A stretch of 64,000 nucleotides of DNA, taken from positions 1 through 64,000 of the forward strand of contig NZ_JAPWKB010000003.1 of assembly GCF_028283785.1 (NCBI RefSeq). Direction: 5' to 3'. The stretch is from Paraburkholderia sp. (lineage in GTDB: Bacteria > Pseudomonadota > Gammaproteobacteria > Burkholderiales > Burkholderiaceae). The notes beneath the pieces were generated by a model. The model searched no databases, was not told the DNA's origin, and was given only the letters and a program-made list of their open reading frames with translations. The position numbers and the translations under genes are program-made. Below, piece after piece: positions 20,971 to 30,874 of this stretch; within the stretch, counting starts at the first letter, position 1; each line of letters starts with the position of its first letter.

Positions 20971-22494
20971 ATGTCGAATACACGTTCTACCCATGCATCG
21001 TCGCAGTTAAGCACCGCCGACTACCTCGCAATGGACGCGACGGCGATGGCTGCCGCCGTGTCCCTGAACAAGGTCGAACCCGCCGAGTTGCTGGCGTGTG
21101 CGCTCGCGCGTTGCGACGCCGTCGACGGCCTCGTCGGCGCGGTCAACATGCGCCATGACCAGCACGCTCGCGAACGCGTCGAACGTCTCGGCCGTTCGCC
21201 GCTTCAGCAGACCGGATTGCTGGCGGGCGTGCCGATGCTGATCAAGGATCTGAACACGTATCTGGCCGGCACGCCCACGTCGAACGGCAGTCGCTTTCTG
21301 TCCGGCGACACCGGCGCGTCGCACACGAGTACCGTCGTCCAGCGTTACGAAGATGCCGGCATGGTGATCTTCGGCAAGACAGCCACGCCCGAGTTCGGTC
21401 TCGCCACCACCACCGAATCCGCGCTGTGGGGCCCGACGCACAACCCGTGGAATCTGTCGCGCAGCGCAGGCGGTTCGTCCGGCGGCGCCGCGGCCGCGGT
21501 CGCGGCGGGCATCGTCCCGGTTGCGCACGCAACCGACGGCGGCGGCTCGATCCGCATTCCGGCTTCGTACTGCGGCGTGTTCGGTTTGAAGCCGACGCGC
21601 TACCGGACACCGCAAGGGCCGAGTACCTTCGAAGGCTGGTTCGGCGCGAGTTGCGGCCACGTCGTGTCGCGCACGGTGCGCGATTCCGCGCTGATCCTCG
21701 ATGCGACGCATGGACGCGAACACGGCAGTCCGTACTGGCTGAAGGCCATGCCGCTGTCGTTCGTCGAATCGCAGCAGCGCGACCCCGTCGGGCTGCGCGT
21801 GGGTCTGCTGACCACGTCGATGACGGGCGCGCCGCTCGACGCCGAAATCGCGGCCATCCTGAGCCGCACTGCGCAACTGATGGAACAGATGGGGCATCAC
21901 GTCGAACCGGCCACGCTGAAGATCGATCCGACCGCGCTGTTTACGGCGCACGGCGTCGCGTCCGGCGCGGCCCTCGTCACGGCGATCCGCGATCGCGAAG
22001 CGACGCTCGGACGCGAAGCCACGCCGGACGATCTCGAAGCGATCACGCATCACATCTACCAGCGCAACAAGGCGGTTACGTCGGAAAGTCTGTACCGGGC
22101 GCGCCTGACCTTCGACCAGATCGCGTTGTCGATGGACACGCTGATGCTGGGCTACGACGTTCTGCTGTCGCCCGTCACCGCAAGTCAGACGCCGCCGCTA
22201 GGCGAGTTGACGCTCGATCAGCCGTTCGCGTCGTACGCGCAAAAGATGATCGGCAGCGCGGCGTTCACCGTCGTCGCGAACGTCAGCGGTCAGCCGTCGA
22301 TGTCGGTGCCGAGCGGCTTCACCGCCGACGGCATGCCGGTCGGCATGATGTTTACGGCCGCGTTGGGCCGCGAGGACATTCTGTTTTCCGTCGCGGGACA
22401 ACTCGAACGGGCACGCCCGTGGACGCTGCCGCCGGAAGGATGGGCACGCGAGGCCGACGGGATCGCAGTTGCGACCTCGCTTCGTATCGCATGA
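20971..22494 (+). CDS. amidase signature family amidase
   Basis: The 507-residue hydrolase has the amidase signature fold with its Ser-Ser-Lys triad: the Lys in [20 protein letters not shown], then the Gly/Ser-rich loop [17 protein letters not shown] and [13 protein letters not shown]. Family members cleave amides such as aryl amides, 6-aminohexanoate cyclic dimer or Glu-tRNA. A GatA role is unlikely because gatB and gatC are absent. It sits between the IS-interrupted porin and an MFS transporter on the same strand, suggesting a small catabolic unit for an amide whose identity I cannot determine. Confidence 0.9.
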   Translation: MSNTRSTHASSQLSTADYLAMDATAMAAAVSLNKVEPAELLACALARCDAVDGLVGAVNMRHDQHARERVERLGRSPLQQTGLLAGVPMLIKDLNTYLAGTPTSNGSRFLSGDTGASHTSTVVQRYEDAGMVIFGKTATPEFGLATTTESALWGPTHNPWNLSRSAGGSSGGAAAAVAAGIVPVAHATDGGGSIRIPASYCGVFGLKPTRYRTPQGPSTFEGWFGASCGHVVSRTVRDSALILDATHGREHGSPYWLKAMPLSFVESQQRDPVGLRVGLLTTSMTGAPLDAEIAAILSRTAQLMEQMGHHVEPATLKIDPTALFTAHGVASGAALVTAIRDREATLGREATPDDLEAITHHIYQRNKAVTSESLYRARLTFDQIALSMDTLMLGYDVLLSPVTASQTPPLGELTLDQPFASYAQKMIGSAAFTVVANVSGQPSMSVPSGFTADGMPVGMMFTAALGREDILFSVAGQLERARPWTLPPEGWAREADGIAVATSLRIA

Positions 22495-22572
22495 TCGGGC
22501 GGGCGTGATCTTCACGCTTTTACAGTGCGAAGCGGCTCGCTTCGCACATTCGTTTCGGAGAGGGACTTCGCA

Positions 22573-23937
22573 ATGAGCCAGGAGATCGTCGGCGTGCGCC
22601 GGCTTTATATCCTTTTTCTGCTGTTCGCCGTCGCGGTCATCAATATGATCGACCGGCAATTGATGGGCGTCGTGATCGAACCGATCAAACGTGAGTTCCA
22701 CGTGTCGGATGCGGCAATGGGTCTGTTGACCGGGCTCGCGTTCGCATCGGTCTATTGTTGTTGCGCGATACCCATTGCCCGTTACGCGGACCGCGCGAAT
22801 CGCCGCAACGTGATCGTCGCGGCCTGCGCGGTCTGGAGTCTGATGACGGTCGTCTGCGGCACGGTCACCGGCTACTGGCAACTGGCCTTTGCGCGGATGG
22901 GTGTGGCGATCGGTGAGTCGGGCAGCAACGCGCCGTCGATGTCGATGCTCGCCGACCTCTACCCGCCCAAACGACGCGCCAAAGCGATCGGCGTGCTGAT
23001 GCTCGCGGCGCCGGTCGGCACGCTGATCGGCATGACGGTCGGTGCGTACCTGACTTACTACCACGGCTGGCGCACGATGTTCTTCTGGCTGGGCATGCCG
23101 GGGTTGGTCGTCTCGCTGCTGCTGTGGTCGACGACGGGCGAACCGCATCGCATCCACCATGCTGGCGATATCCGGCGTCATCAGGCGGAACACGCGAACC
23201 AGAGCACACGTGAGGTACTGCGCGACGCATTCCGGTCCCGCACGTTCGTGACGATCGTCGCGGCCGGTTCGCTGCTCGCGTTCTCGGGATATGCATTCGG
23301 CACGTGGAGCACCGCGTTTCTGGTGCGCGCGCACGGGATGACCTTGCGCGACGCCGGTGTGCTGATGGGATTGTCGGCGGGACCGGGCGCGGTGATCGGT
23401 TCGCTGAGCAGCGGCTGGCTCGCCGACCGGCTGTCGAACCGCGACGTGCGCTGGCAATTGGGCGTGCCGATCATCGGCGCGCTACTGACCTTCCCGTTTG
23501 CGATCGGCTTCACGATGCTGCCCGCCGATCAGGTCGTCCATCTCGGCGCGGTGCGGATCTCCGCGATCGCCCTTTGCATTCTCGCGATGTCGGTGTTTGC
23601 GATGTGGTGGATGGCGCCGAGCTATGCGGCGATCACGCAACTCTTTCCGTCCGATCGCCGCGCGACCATCGTGTCCATCTACAACTTCGGCATTCTGGCA
23701 GTGGGCGCGGGTCTGGGACCGATCGTCGTCGGTGCGCTCAACGACGTGCTGACGAAGCATCTGGGCACCGATAGTCTGGGCGCCGCGCTTGCGCTGGCGT
23801 CGTCGGCGAACGTGGCGGCGGCGGTATTGCTCGCCACCTCGCTCAACGGATTCCTGCGCGCGATCCGCACGCCGGACCCATCGGCCGACAGCGCAAACAG
23901 CACGGGCGCGAACCGCGCCGCAACGTCACGCGCGTGA
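22573..23937 (+). CDS. MFS transporter, spinster-like
   Basis: The product is about 454 residues with 12 TM helices. The N-terminal motif AVAVINMIDRQLMGVVIEPI and the loop motif ARYADRANRRNVI are as in spinster-type MFS carriers. The ATG at 22573 follows a GGAGAGG ribosome-binding site at normal spacing and is chosen over an in-frame upstream start. It lies 79 bases after the amidase gene, probably in the same operon. Its end overlaps that of the convergent MocR gene by 12 bases. Confidence 0.85.
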   Translation: MSQEIVGVRRLYILFLLFAVAVINMIDRQLMGVVIEPIKREFHVSDAAMGLLTGLAFASVYCCCAIPIARYADRANRRNVIVAACAVWSLMTVVCGTVTGYWQLAFARMGVAIGESGSNAPSMSMLADLYPPKRRAKAIGVLMLAAPVGTLIGMTVGAYLTYYHGWRTMFFWLGMPGLVVSLLLWSTTGEPHRIHHAGDIRRHQAEHANQSTREVLRDAFRSRTFVTIVAAGSLLAFSGYAFGTWSTAFLVRAHGMTLRDAGVLMGLSAGPGAVIGSLSSGWLADRLSNRDVRWQLGVPIIGALLTFPFAIGFTMLPADQVVHLGAVRISAIALCILAMSVFAMWWMAPSYAAITQLFPSDRRATIVSIYNFGILAVGAGLGPIVVGALNDVLTKHLGTDSLGAALALASSANVAAAVLLATSLNGFLRAIRTPDPSADSANSTGANRAATSRA

Positions 23938-25425
23938 CATCGAGGTGCGCCGCGCATAGGCATTGGCGTGGCGCGCCAGCTCGACGATTCCCGGCTCGAT
24001 CCGCTCGACCGGGATCACCGAAAAGCCGAGTCTGATACAGCACGCCTGACTCTCTTCATTGAAGAACGGCGCGCCCGGATCGAACAGCAAGCCGTTCGCC
24101 ACGCATGACGCGAGCAACGCGCGCTGGTCGATTCTGCCGGGCAATGTCAGCCACAGCGACGAGCCGCCTTGCGGAATGGAAAACGACGCTTCCGGCAGAT
24201 GTTTGCGCAATGCATCGACGAGTATTTCCGCGCGCTGGCTCAGCGATTGACGTGTCGTGTGCAGAAGACGGTCGTAGTGGCCATGCTTGATAAAGAGTGC
24301 GGTGGCAAGCGCGTTGTTGCCGGGCACCTGGCGGATCATCAGACGCGACAGTTCACCGAGTCGTCGCACGACTCCCGCAGGCGCGACGATAAAGCCCACC
24401 CGCAGCCCCGGCGCGAGAATCTTCGACAGACTGCTGAGGTAAATCACGCGGTCGCATTTGTCGATGGCTTTGAGCGCGGGCAGCGGTTGTCCGATGTATT
24501 GCGTTTCGGGATCGTAGTCGTCTTCGAAAATCACCTGGTCGTGACGGACGGCGTGATCGAGAAGCGCCAGCCGCCGCTCGGTGCTCATCGTCAGTCCGGT
24601 CGGACATTGATGACTCGGCGTGCAATAGATGTACTGGCAGCGCGCCAGATCCGCCGACGTCATCACGCCTTGCGCGTCAATCGCGAGGGGCTGGATGTCG
24701 GAGCCGCCGTGAGAAAAGATGTTCCGCGCATCCATGTAGCCGGGATCTTCGATCCCGACCACTCTGCCCGGCCCGCCGAACAGTCTGGAAATCAGATACA
24801 GCCCGTGTTGCGTGCCCATCGTCAGCATGACTCCGCCGGCCTTCGCGGAAATCCCGCGACGCGGCAGCACGAAGCGGATCAACTGATCGATCAGCTCGGG
24901 GTGCCCGCCGTTGACATCGTCTTGTGCCCAGCCGTGCACCGCGTTGACTTCGAGCGCTTCGCGGTTGCATTCCCGCCACTCGGTCAATGGAAATAGACGT
25001 GGATCGAACTGGCCATAAACGAATGGATACCGATACTTTTGCCATCCGGCAGGACGGTTCAGCCACCTGTTGATCGACGCAGGCGCGAAATGCACGTTCC
25101 AGTTCGGCCGCGCGGGTTTGTCGCCCGAGTCGGCCACCTTCGCCACTTCGACACGGCGAATACCGCCGTGCACGAAATGGCCTTCACGCGCGCGCGACGT
25201 AATGTGCCCTTCCGAAACCAGACGTTCATACACCAGCGACACCGTGTTGCGCGAGATGCCCAGAACCCGGGCAAGGTCACGGCTCGACGGCAGCTTCAGA
25301 CCGTCGGGCAGCCGTCCGTCGAGCACCGCGTTGGCCAGCGTCGAACGCAGCTGGATCTGCAGAGACGCTGCGGCGTTCCGGTCCAGCCTCAACAGTTGCC
25401 GCCACATCAATTCATGTTCTTGCAT
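23926..25425 (-). CDS. MocR/PdxR-type GntR regulator (HTH plus aminotransferase domain)
   Basis: The product is about 499 residues. An N-terminal GntR winged helix (LPSSRDLARVLGISRNTVSLVYERL) is fused to a class I aminotransferase-like domain with the PLP lysine in SSLSKILAPGLRVGF and the upstream Asp motif in VIFEDDYDPE. MocR proteins sense PLP-linked amino compounds and usually regulate a nearby transporter or enzyme gene. The ATG at 25425 (MQEHELMW) is preferred over 25473. Candidate targets are the convergent amidase/MFS pair. It shares its 376-base upstream region with the sialidase gene. Confidence 0.88.
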   Translation of the reverse strand: MQEHELMWRQLLRLDRNAAASLQIQLRSTLANAVLDGRLPDGLKLPSSRDLARVLGISRNTVSLVYERLVSEGHITSRAREGHFVHGGIRRVEVAKVADSGDKPARPNWNVHFAPASINRWLNRPAGWQKYRYPFVYGQFDPRLFPLTEWRECNREALEVNAVHGWAQDDVNGGHPELIDQLIRFVLPRRGISAKAGGVMLTMGTQHGLYLISRLFGGPGRVVGIEDPGYMDARNIFSHGGSDIQPLAIDAQGVMTSADLARCQYIYCTPSHQCPTGLTMSTERRLALLDHAVRHDQVIFEDDYDPETQYIGQPLPALKAIDKCDRVIYLSSLSKILAPGLRVGFIVAPAGVVRRLGELSRLMIRQVPGNNALATALFIKHGHYDRLLHTTRQSLSQRAEILVDALRKHLPEASFSIPQGGSSLWLTLPGRIDQRALLASCVANGLLFDPGAPFFNEESQACCIRLGFSVIPVERIEPGIVELARHANAYARRTSMSRA

Positions 25426-25570
25426 ACGGTGCCGATTTCCATTCCGAACGGATTCACGCCAGCGAGCGGCCAACGAAAAAAGCGCGACGCCCAGATCGGA
25501 GCATCGCGCGAACTACGCTTCTCGCAGCGCAGCAAACCCTGTGAGCAGCCGCTTTTTCGTGGCCGCAACC

Positions 25571-25591
25571 ATAAGATATCTGATATCTTAT
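25571..25591. promoter_or_regulatory. sialate-regulon operator copy 1 (perfect palindrome)
   Basis: Arms ATAAGATATC and GATATCTTAT surround a central T, giving a perfect 10-bp inverted repeat with the core GATATC-T-GATATC. It lies in the 376-base gap between the divergent MocR gene and the sialidase gene (25426-25801). The same core recurs before four other genes of the sialate region. It is probably bound by one or both FadR-family regulators encoded at 26997 and 46711. Confidence 0.85.
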
Positions 25592-25801
25592 CTTCGCGCG
25601 AACGAGAAAGCAAATGCATCGACGGAAACACGGCTTCGCGCGTAGTTTGGATGCCTATGTATTGCTGTAGCGCCGCAGTCGGTCAGAGCTGCGGATTCAA
25701 TTCGCGTGCTTCGCGAACGGCAGGAAACAGGAGAAACCGGCACGCGCGTTCACGTCCGGGCGCGCGGTCATCACGCGACATCAAACGAGGAAAGGCTTTC
25801 G

Positions 25802-26944
25802 ATGAAAATAGCACTTGGCAAGTTAATCGCGGGCGTATGTCTCGCTGCAATCGGCACCACCGCCCATGCCGCGATTCCCGCAGTCGACCTGTTCCCCGCG
25901 TCCGATAGCGCGACCGCGTGTTACCGGATTCCCGCGCTGCTGACCTTGCACGACGGCACGATGCTGGCCTTCGCGGAAGCGCGGCGAACCAGTTGCGCGG
26001 ACTTCGGCTACGTTCAGGTCGTGATGCGCCGCAGTACCGATGCCGGCGTCACCTGGTCGACCCAGCAGGTGGTCGCGAGCGACGGCACGTTGCAGGCGGG
26101 CAACCCGGTTCCTGTCGAAGATACGTCGGACCCGAATCATCCGAACGGCCGGCTCTTTCTTTTCTACAACACCGGCAATGCATCCGAAGCCAGTGTCCGG
26201 GCGGGCAGCGGCTTGCGGGAACAGTGGTACACCACATCGGAAGACGGCGGCCTCACGTGGGACACGCCGGTGAACATCAGTGCGCAGACTGCCAGACTGT
26301 CCGCGTCGCCGTATAACAATGCCGCAGACTGGCGCGCACTCGCGATGGGTCCGGGGCACGGCGTGCAGACCACCAGCGGCCGGATTTTCGTTGCAGGCAA
26401 CCATAGCGTGGGCGCGGCGAAAAGCGATTACACCGACTACGTCGCGTACGCGTTCTACTCCGACGACCACGGGCAAAGCTTCAGTATCGTTCCGGATATC
26501 GCTTATCCCGGCTCGAACGAATCGAGTGCTGCACAACTGGGCGACGGCCGCGTGATGATCAATAGCCGCGATCAGACGGGCGTGTCGAAGGCGCGCGTGG
26601 TCGCCATTACCAGCGACGTCAACGGCACCGTGTTCGGCACGCCGCATATCGACACGACGCTGATCGATCCGGTTGCCGAAGGCAGTCTGTTGTCGGCAAC
26701 GGTCAACTCGCAGGCGTATCTGTTCTTCTTGAATCTGGCGAACGCGTCGTCGCGCAAGACGTTGACGCTGCGCGCCAGCACCGACAACGGCACCACGTGG
26801 ACCAAGTCGCTGCTGATCACCGCAAACGCGGCAGGTTACAGCGATATCGCGGTGATCAACGCCAGCACGATCGGCATTCTGTACGAGCAGTCAACCATCA
26901 AGTTCATGAAGGTTCCTTTCGCAACCTTGCTCGGCACGCCCTGA
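25802..26944 (+). CDS. exported exo-alpha-sialidase (GH33-like)
   Basis: Sialidases release terminal sialic acids from glycans. The 380-residue protein starts with a signal peptide (MKIALGKLIAGVCLAAIGTTAHA). It has the RIP motif (CYRIPALL), the acidic loop ARRTSCADFG, and four Asp-box repeats (STDAGVTW, SEDGGLTW, SDDHGQSF, STDNGTTW). The C-terminal GYSDIAVINASTIGILYE carries the Tyr expected of the catalytic nucleophile. The ATG at 25802 starts the signal peptide. A GATATC-type operator lies 211 bases upstream. This would supply free sialate for the nan genes downstream. Confidence 0.92.
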   Translation: MKIALGKLIAGVCLAAIGTTAHAAIPAVDLFPASDSATACYRIPALLTLHDGTMLAFAEARRTSCADFGYVQVVMRRSTDAGVTWSTQQVVASDGTLQAGNPVPVEDTSDPNHPNGRLFLFYNTGNASEASVRAGSGLREQWYTTSEDGGLTWDTPVNISAQTARLSASPYNNAADWRALAMGPGHGVQTTSGRIFVAGNHSVGAAKSDYTDYVAYAFYSDDHGQSFSIVPDIAYPGSNESSAAQLGDGRVMINSRDQTGVSKARVVAITSDVNGTVFGTPHIDTTLIDPVAEGSLLSATVNSQAYLFFLNLANASSRKTLTLRASTDNGTTWTKSLLITANAAGYSDIAVINASTIGILYEQSTIKFMKVPFATLLGTP

Positions 26945-26955
26945 ACGCAGCGCAG

Positions 26956-26993
26956 GACGGATGCGGCCGCGCTTTCTTGCGGCCACATCCGTC
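26956..26993. terminator. bidirectional terminator-like hairpin
   Basis: The arms ACGGATGCGGCCGC and GCGGCCACATCCGT pair over 14 bp with one mismatch, around an 8-base loop GCTTTCTT. The hairpin fills the gap between the convergent sialidase and FadR-type regulator genes. Confidence 0.75.
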
Positions 26994-26996
26994 GCG

Positions 26997-27686
26997 CTAG
27001 CCGGGCGACGCCGCTGCGTCCATGCGGGCGAAGATCGTGTTGAAGTGCTTGCGGTGTGCGGTGGCGAGGCCGACCGGATCGTTCGCCTCGATCATTTCCA
27101 CGATCTCCATATGGTCGCGCGCGGTCGCCTCCACCAGCCAATGCTCAGGCTGCCCCGCCGAAGCATTCAGACGATGAAACACCTGCCAGAACAGATCGGT
27201 CAGCGTGCTCAGAAACGGGTTGTCGAGATGGCGATACATGGTCGCGTGAAACGCCCGATCCTCCTGCTCGTAAAGCTCGTGCGCCTGCGCTTTTTCAAGC
27301 ATCGTCGCCGCGAGTTTGCGGAGCGTGCGCACGTCGTCGAGCGTGATGCATTCGAGAATGGCCGATATCGCGCCCATCTCGATCGCGGCGCGAACCTGTA
27401 GCAGATCGCGCAAGCTGTGACCGTCCGCAATAAACGCATACGGCAGGTTATCGATGATCGAATCGAACGAAAACGCCTTTACATAGATCCCTTCTCCGTG
27501 CCGCGATTCCACCACGCCGAGCGATTCGAGACTCTTCATCGCCTCACGCAGCGACGGACGGCTAATACCAATTTCCTGCGCAAGCTGCGCCTCGGACGGC
27601 AATGGGTCGCCGAAATGCAAATCGTGACGTTCGATGTAACGCCTGATCTCCACTTGCGCCTGCCGATAGGCAGGAATACGGGTCAT
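26997..27686 (-). CDS. FadR-subfamily GntR regulator of the sialate regulon (copy 1)
   Basis: The 229-residue protein has a winged helix (LPSEAQLAQEIGISRPSLREAMKSLESLGVVESRHGEG) and an all-helical FCD ligand domain with metal/ligand residues around DRAFHATMYRHL and ATARDHMEIVEMI. It is a close paralogue of the regulator at 46711; the stretches SRPSLREAMKSLESLG and VKAFSFDSII are nearly identical. Together the two flank the sialate genes. A GATATC-A-GATATC palindrome lies 173 bases upstream, in the divergent control region shared with a porin gene. The ATG at 27686 (MTRIPAYRQ) aligns with the start of the paralogue. Confidence 0.88.
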   Translation of the reverse strand: MTRIPAYRQAQVEIRRYIERHDLHFGDPLPSEAQLAQEIGISRPSLREAMKSLESLGVVESRHGEGIYVKAFSFDSIIDNLPYAFIADGHSLRDLLQVRAAIEMGAISAILECITLDDVRTLRKLAATMLEKAQAHELYEQEDRAFHATMYRHLDNPFLSTLTDLFWQVFHRLNASAGQPEHWLVEATARDHMEIVEMIEANDPVGLATAHRKHFNTIFARMDAAASPG

Positions 27687-27858
27687 GGTTGTTCTCCAGT
27701 CAATTCGTATGGCCGCCAATGCGACCGGTCAATGCATCCGCCATTGCGACCGCGAGGCACTGCGCCGCCGGGACGCCAGCCAGGTCCTGGACCCTCACCG
27801 GTCCGCAATCCCGAAAAAGCGCTTGCAAGCGCAAATTTTGCGGTGCTAGCATTTGACC

Positions 27859-27877
27859 TCAGATATCAGATATCTGA
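27859..27877. promoter_or_regulatory. sialate-regulon operator copy 2
   Basis: TCAGATATCAGATATCTGA is a perfect palindrome with 9-bp arms around a central A. It directly follows a -35-like TTGACC (27853-27858) facing the porin gene, so a bound repressor would cover the spacer of that promoter. It lies in a 333-base gap between regulator copy 1 and the porin. Confidence 0.88.
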
Positions 27878-28019
27878 TTCTATCATGGGTCCTGGACCGA
27901 AGCTCTATTCCGGTGCATCACGACGAGAACCCGTTCGGGTGTCGGGCAACGGGCGTCCGACCTCACCGGCAGCAAAGACCATGAATCACCATCATGGTAT
28001 TTACTTAGGAGATCAGAGA

Positions 28020-29129
28020 ATGAGAAAGGCGGGGTGGCTTCCTGGTAGCGCGGCGTTGTTATGCGCGCTTTCGACGACAGCGAGCGCGCAGTCGAACGTG
28101 ACGTTGTCGGGGAGAATCGATTCCGGATTCGCGTACCTGAACCAGGTGCAAACCGGATCGGGCACGAGCACGTCGCGGTTCAGCGCGCAGAGCGGCGATT
28201 GGGGCACCGGCATGTTGAACTTCAGCGGCACGGAAGACCTCGGCAACGGCTTCAAGACGATCTTCATCCTGTCGCGCTCGCTCAAGGCCGTGACGGGGAC
28301 CGCAGGCGCGCAGAATCGCAAGTCGTGGGTCGGACTGTCCAACGACCGTTACGGCACGATCAAGTTCGGTCGCGATCTGTTTATCAGTAACGGCGTCAGT
28401 GCAATCGACCCCTTCGTGCAGGAGTTGTTCGGTTCGGCGTCGCTCGTGCGCGGACGCAACTGGCAGCAGACCAACAACAATATCGGCTACCTGAGCCCGT
28501 CGTATCGCGGCTTCGATGTCGCGGGCCAGTATTCGCTCGGCGGCGAAGCCGGCAACTGGAACGGCACCACCACCGGCTCGTACGGACGCTCGGACGGTTT
28601 GCAGCTGACCTATCGCGCCGGGCTCGTGGATATCCGCGCGATCTACGACGAAATGCGCGATGCGAACGGCCACTTCAGCAACGTCTTCACCGCGTCGCGC
28701 GAGTTCACGATCGGCGCTAACGTGCATCTCGGGCCGTTCATCATCCAGGGCGCGGCGACCCGCATGATCGCATCGGACACACCGGGCGGCCTCGCGAGCA
28801 CCGCGAACCACTACTGGCTCGGCACCAACTATCAGGTCTCGCCCTATCTGCTGCTGACGGTCGGCGCGTATCACATCGACGTCGGCAATGGCGCCGGCAA
28901 TGCAACCCACGATGCGCACGGCCACGCCACCATGTACGTGATCGGATCGACCTACAATCTGTCGAAGCGGACCTTCCTGTATGCCACTGGTGGTTACGTG
29001 CGCAATAGCGCCGGCTCGACGTTTTCGCTCGAACCGAACAACCCCGGCATGAACAACAGCAACCTCGACAATCCGCTGCCCGGCAAATCGCAGCTCGGCG
29101 CTTACTTCGGCATCAATCATTCGTTCTGA
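28020..29129 (+). CDS. trimeric Gram-negative porin (Burkholderia type)
   Basis: The product is about 369 residues: a signal peptide (MRKAGWLPGSAALLCALSTTASAQ), then SNVTLSGRIDSGFAY and the barrel pattern typical of Burkholderiaceae general porins (LNFSGTEDLGNGFKTIF), ending in GINHSF with a terminal Phe. The ATG at 28020 follows TTAGGAGA at good spacing. The operator in its promoter places it in the sialate regulon, so it probably admits sialic acid or sialylated fragments across the outer membrane. Confidence 0.9.
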   Translation: MRKAGWLPGSAALLCALSTTASAQSNVTLSGRIDSGFAYLNQVQTGSGTSTSRFSAQSGDWGTGMLNFSGTEDLGNGFKTIFILSRSLKAVTGTAGAQNRKSWVGLSNDRYGTIKFGRDLFISNGVSAIDPFVQELFGSASLVRGRNWQQTNNNIGYLSPSYRGFDVAGQYSLGGEAGNWNGTTTGSYGRSDGLQLTYRAGLVDIRAIYDEMRDANGHFSNVFTASREFTIGANVHLGPFIIQGAATRMIASDTPGGLASTANHYWLGTNYQVSPYLLLTVGAYHIDVGNGAGNATHDAHGHATMYVIGSTYNLSKRTFLYATGGYVRNSAGSTFSLEPNNPGMNNSNLDNPLPGKSQLGAYFGINHSF

Positions 29130-29354
29130 CGTTCACTGAATCGGCCGCCTGGCAGCACGACGCTTGACGGTCGACTTGCGCGGCGGTCCCGCCACTTCGC
29201 ATCCGCGCAGTGAATGCCTCTTTCGACGCGCACGGCGGTCGTGCCGGTCTTGCAAGCTCGCAAGCACCCTGACGACCCGCCGTCGCGCGCGCCCTCCTTC
29301 GCGGCCGTCGTATTGCGGTCGCGAGCCTGTTTCGTCACACCACTCACACTGATC

Positions 29355-30827
29355 ATGGGAACCACACGACACCACGACGCGACGACCTTCGTCCTGTTCG
29401 GCGGCACCGGCGATCTGGCGATGCGCAAGCTGCTGCCCGCGCTCTACGACGCCGACGCCCACGACCGATTGCCGCCCGCGTTGCGCATCCTCATCGTCGC
29501 GCGAAAATTCGATACCCGCGCCGAACTCGATACCTGGCTCGAACATGACGTACACACGCATATCGCGTCGGGGCGCATCGACCCGAACGCATGGCAACGC
29601 TTCGTCGCGCGCATCGAATATGTCCGGCTCGATTTCTCGCGCCCGGAAGACTTTCCGATCCTGCAATCGGCGCTGGGCCCGCAACCGGGACAACTCATCT
29701 TCTATCTCGCGACCGGTCCGGCGCTGTTCGTGCCCATATGCCGGTCGCTCACGGCGCTGGGCCTGAACGCGACCGCGCGAATCGTGCTGGAGAAACCGCT
29801 CGGTTACGATCAGCGCTCGTCGCGACAAATCAACGATGAAGTCGGCACGCTGTTCACCGAAACCCAGATCTACCGGATCGATCACTACCTCGGCAAGGAG
29901 TCGGTGCAGAACCTGCTCGCGCTGCGCTTCGGAAACGTGCTGTTCGAGCCGCTGTGGCGACGGGAATGGATCGACAATGTGCAGATCACGATCGCCGAAG
30001 AACTCGGCATCGAAGGACGCGGTGAGTTTTACGACGGTACCGGCGCGTTGCGCGACATGGTGCAAAACCATCTGCTGCAATTGCTGGCGATCATCGCAAT
30101 GGAGCCGCCGCATTCGATGGACGCCGATACTATCCGCAACGAAAAGCTGCGGGTGCTGCGCGCGCTCAAACCGGTCCCGCTCGACGATATCGACAGCATC
30201 GCGGTCCGCGGTCAGTACGACGCGGGCGTGGTACGCGGCGCGACGGTGCCGTCCTACCTCGGCGAGGCGGGCATTGCAGCGGCGAGCGCAACCGAAACCT
30301 TTGTCGCGCTAAAGGTCGAAATCGAAAACTGGCGTTGGGCGGGCGTGCCGTTTTTTCTGCGCACGGGCAAGCGGCTTGCCGATCGTGCCGCTGAGATCGT
30401 CGTCACGTTTCGTAGCGCGCCGCACGCAGTGCGAGGCATCGACCCGGCGCGGCCAGGCGCGAACCGTCTGGTGATCCGCCTGCAGCCCGACGAGGAGATC
30501 CGTTTGCACTGTCTGGCCAAGCGTCCCGGCGAAGGGATGACGCTGCAACCGGTGCATCTGAACATCGACTTCAATCGCTTCTTTGCCGCTGAACGTATGG
30601 ACGCGTACCAGCGTCTGCTGATCGATGTGATTCATGGCCGTCTCGCGCTGTTCGTGCGGCGCGACGAACAGGACGCGGCATGGCAATGGGTCGAACCCAT
30701 TCTCGACGCATGGACGAAACGGACCAGCCCGCCGCGACGGTATCCAGCCGGATCGTGGGGACCGGCCGCGTCGAGCGCGATGCTGGCACGCGCGGGCACA
30801 TGCTGGTTCGAGGAAGAAAGTTCATAG
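29355..30827 (+). CDS. zwf: glucose-6-phosphate 1-dehydrogenase
   Basis: Zwf oxidises glucose-6-P to 6-phosphogluconolactone with NAD(P). The 490-residue protein has the nucleotide motif [18 protein letters not shown], the active-site [13 protein letters not shown] and the C-terminal lactone-enzyme pattern. It is divergent in sequence from housekeeping copies, so it may be a paralogue. It lies between sialate porin and nanM genes. Burkholderiaceae mostly lack phosphofructokinase, so fructose-6-P from sialate should pass through G6P and the Entner-Doudoroff route; a dedicated zwf here fits that. Confidence 0.93.
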   Translation: MGTTRHHDATTFVLFGGTGDLAMRKLLPALYDADAHDRLPPALRILIVARKFDTRAELDTWLEHDVHTHIASGRIDPNAWQRFVARIEYVRLDFSRPEDFPILQSALGPQPGQLIFYLATGPALFVPICRSLTALGLNATARIVLEKPLGYDQRSSRQINDEVGTLFTETQIYRIDHYLGKESVQNLLALRFGNVLFEPLWRREWIDNVQITIAEELGIEGRGEFYDGTGALRDMVQNHLLQLLAIIAMEPPHSMDADTIRNEKLRVLRALKPVPLDDIDSIAVRGQYDAGVVRGATVPSYLGEAGIAAASATETFVALKVEIENWRWAGVPFFLRTGKRLADRAAEIVVTFRSAPHAVRGIDPARPGANRLVIRLQPDEEIRLHCLAKRPGEGMTLQPVHLNIDFNRFFAAERMDAYQRLLIDVIHGRLALFVRRDEQDAAWQWVEPILDAWTKRTSPPRRYPAGSWGPAASSAMLARAGTCWFEEESS

Positions 30828-30836
30828 AGCGATACG

Positions 30837-30860
30837 GATGCCCCATCTTCATGGGGCATC
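30837..30860. terminator. hairpin between convergent zwf and nanM
   Basis: A perfect 10-bp stem GATGCCCCAT / ATGGGGCATC closes a CTTC tetraloop 10 bases after the zwf stop. It probably ends both transcripts. There is no T-run, so efficiency is uncertain. Confidence 0.8.
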
Positions 30861-30874
30861 GCCCGATGCTCGCG

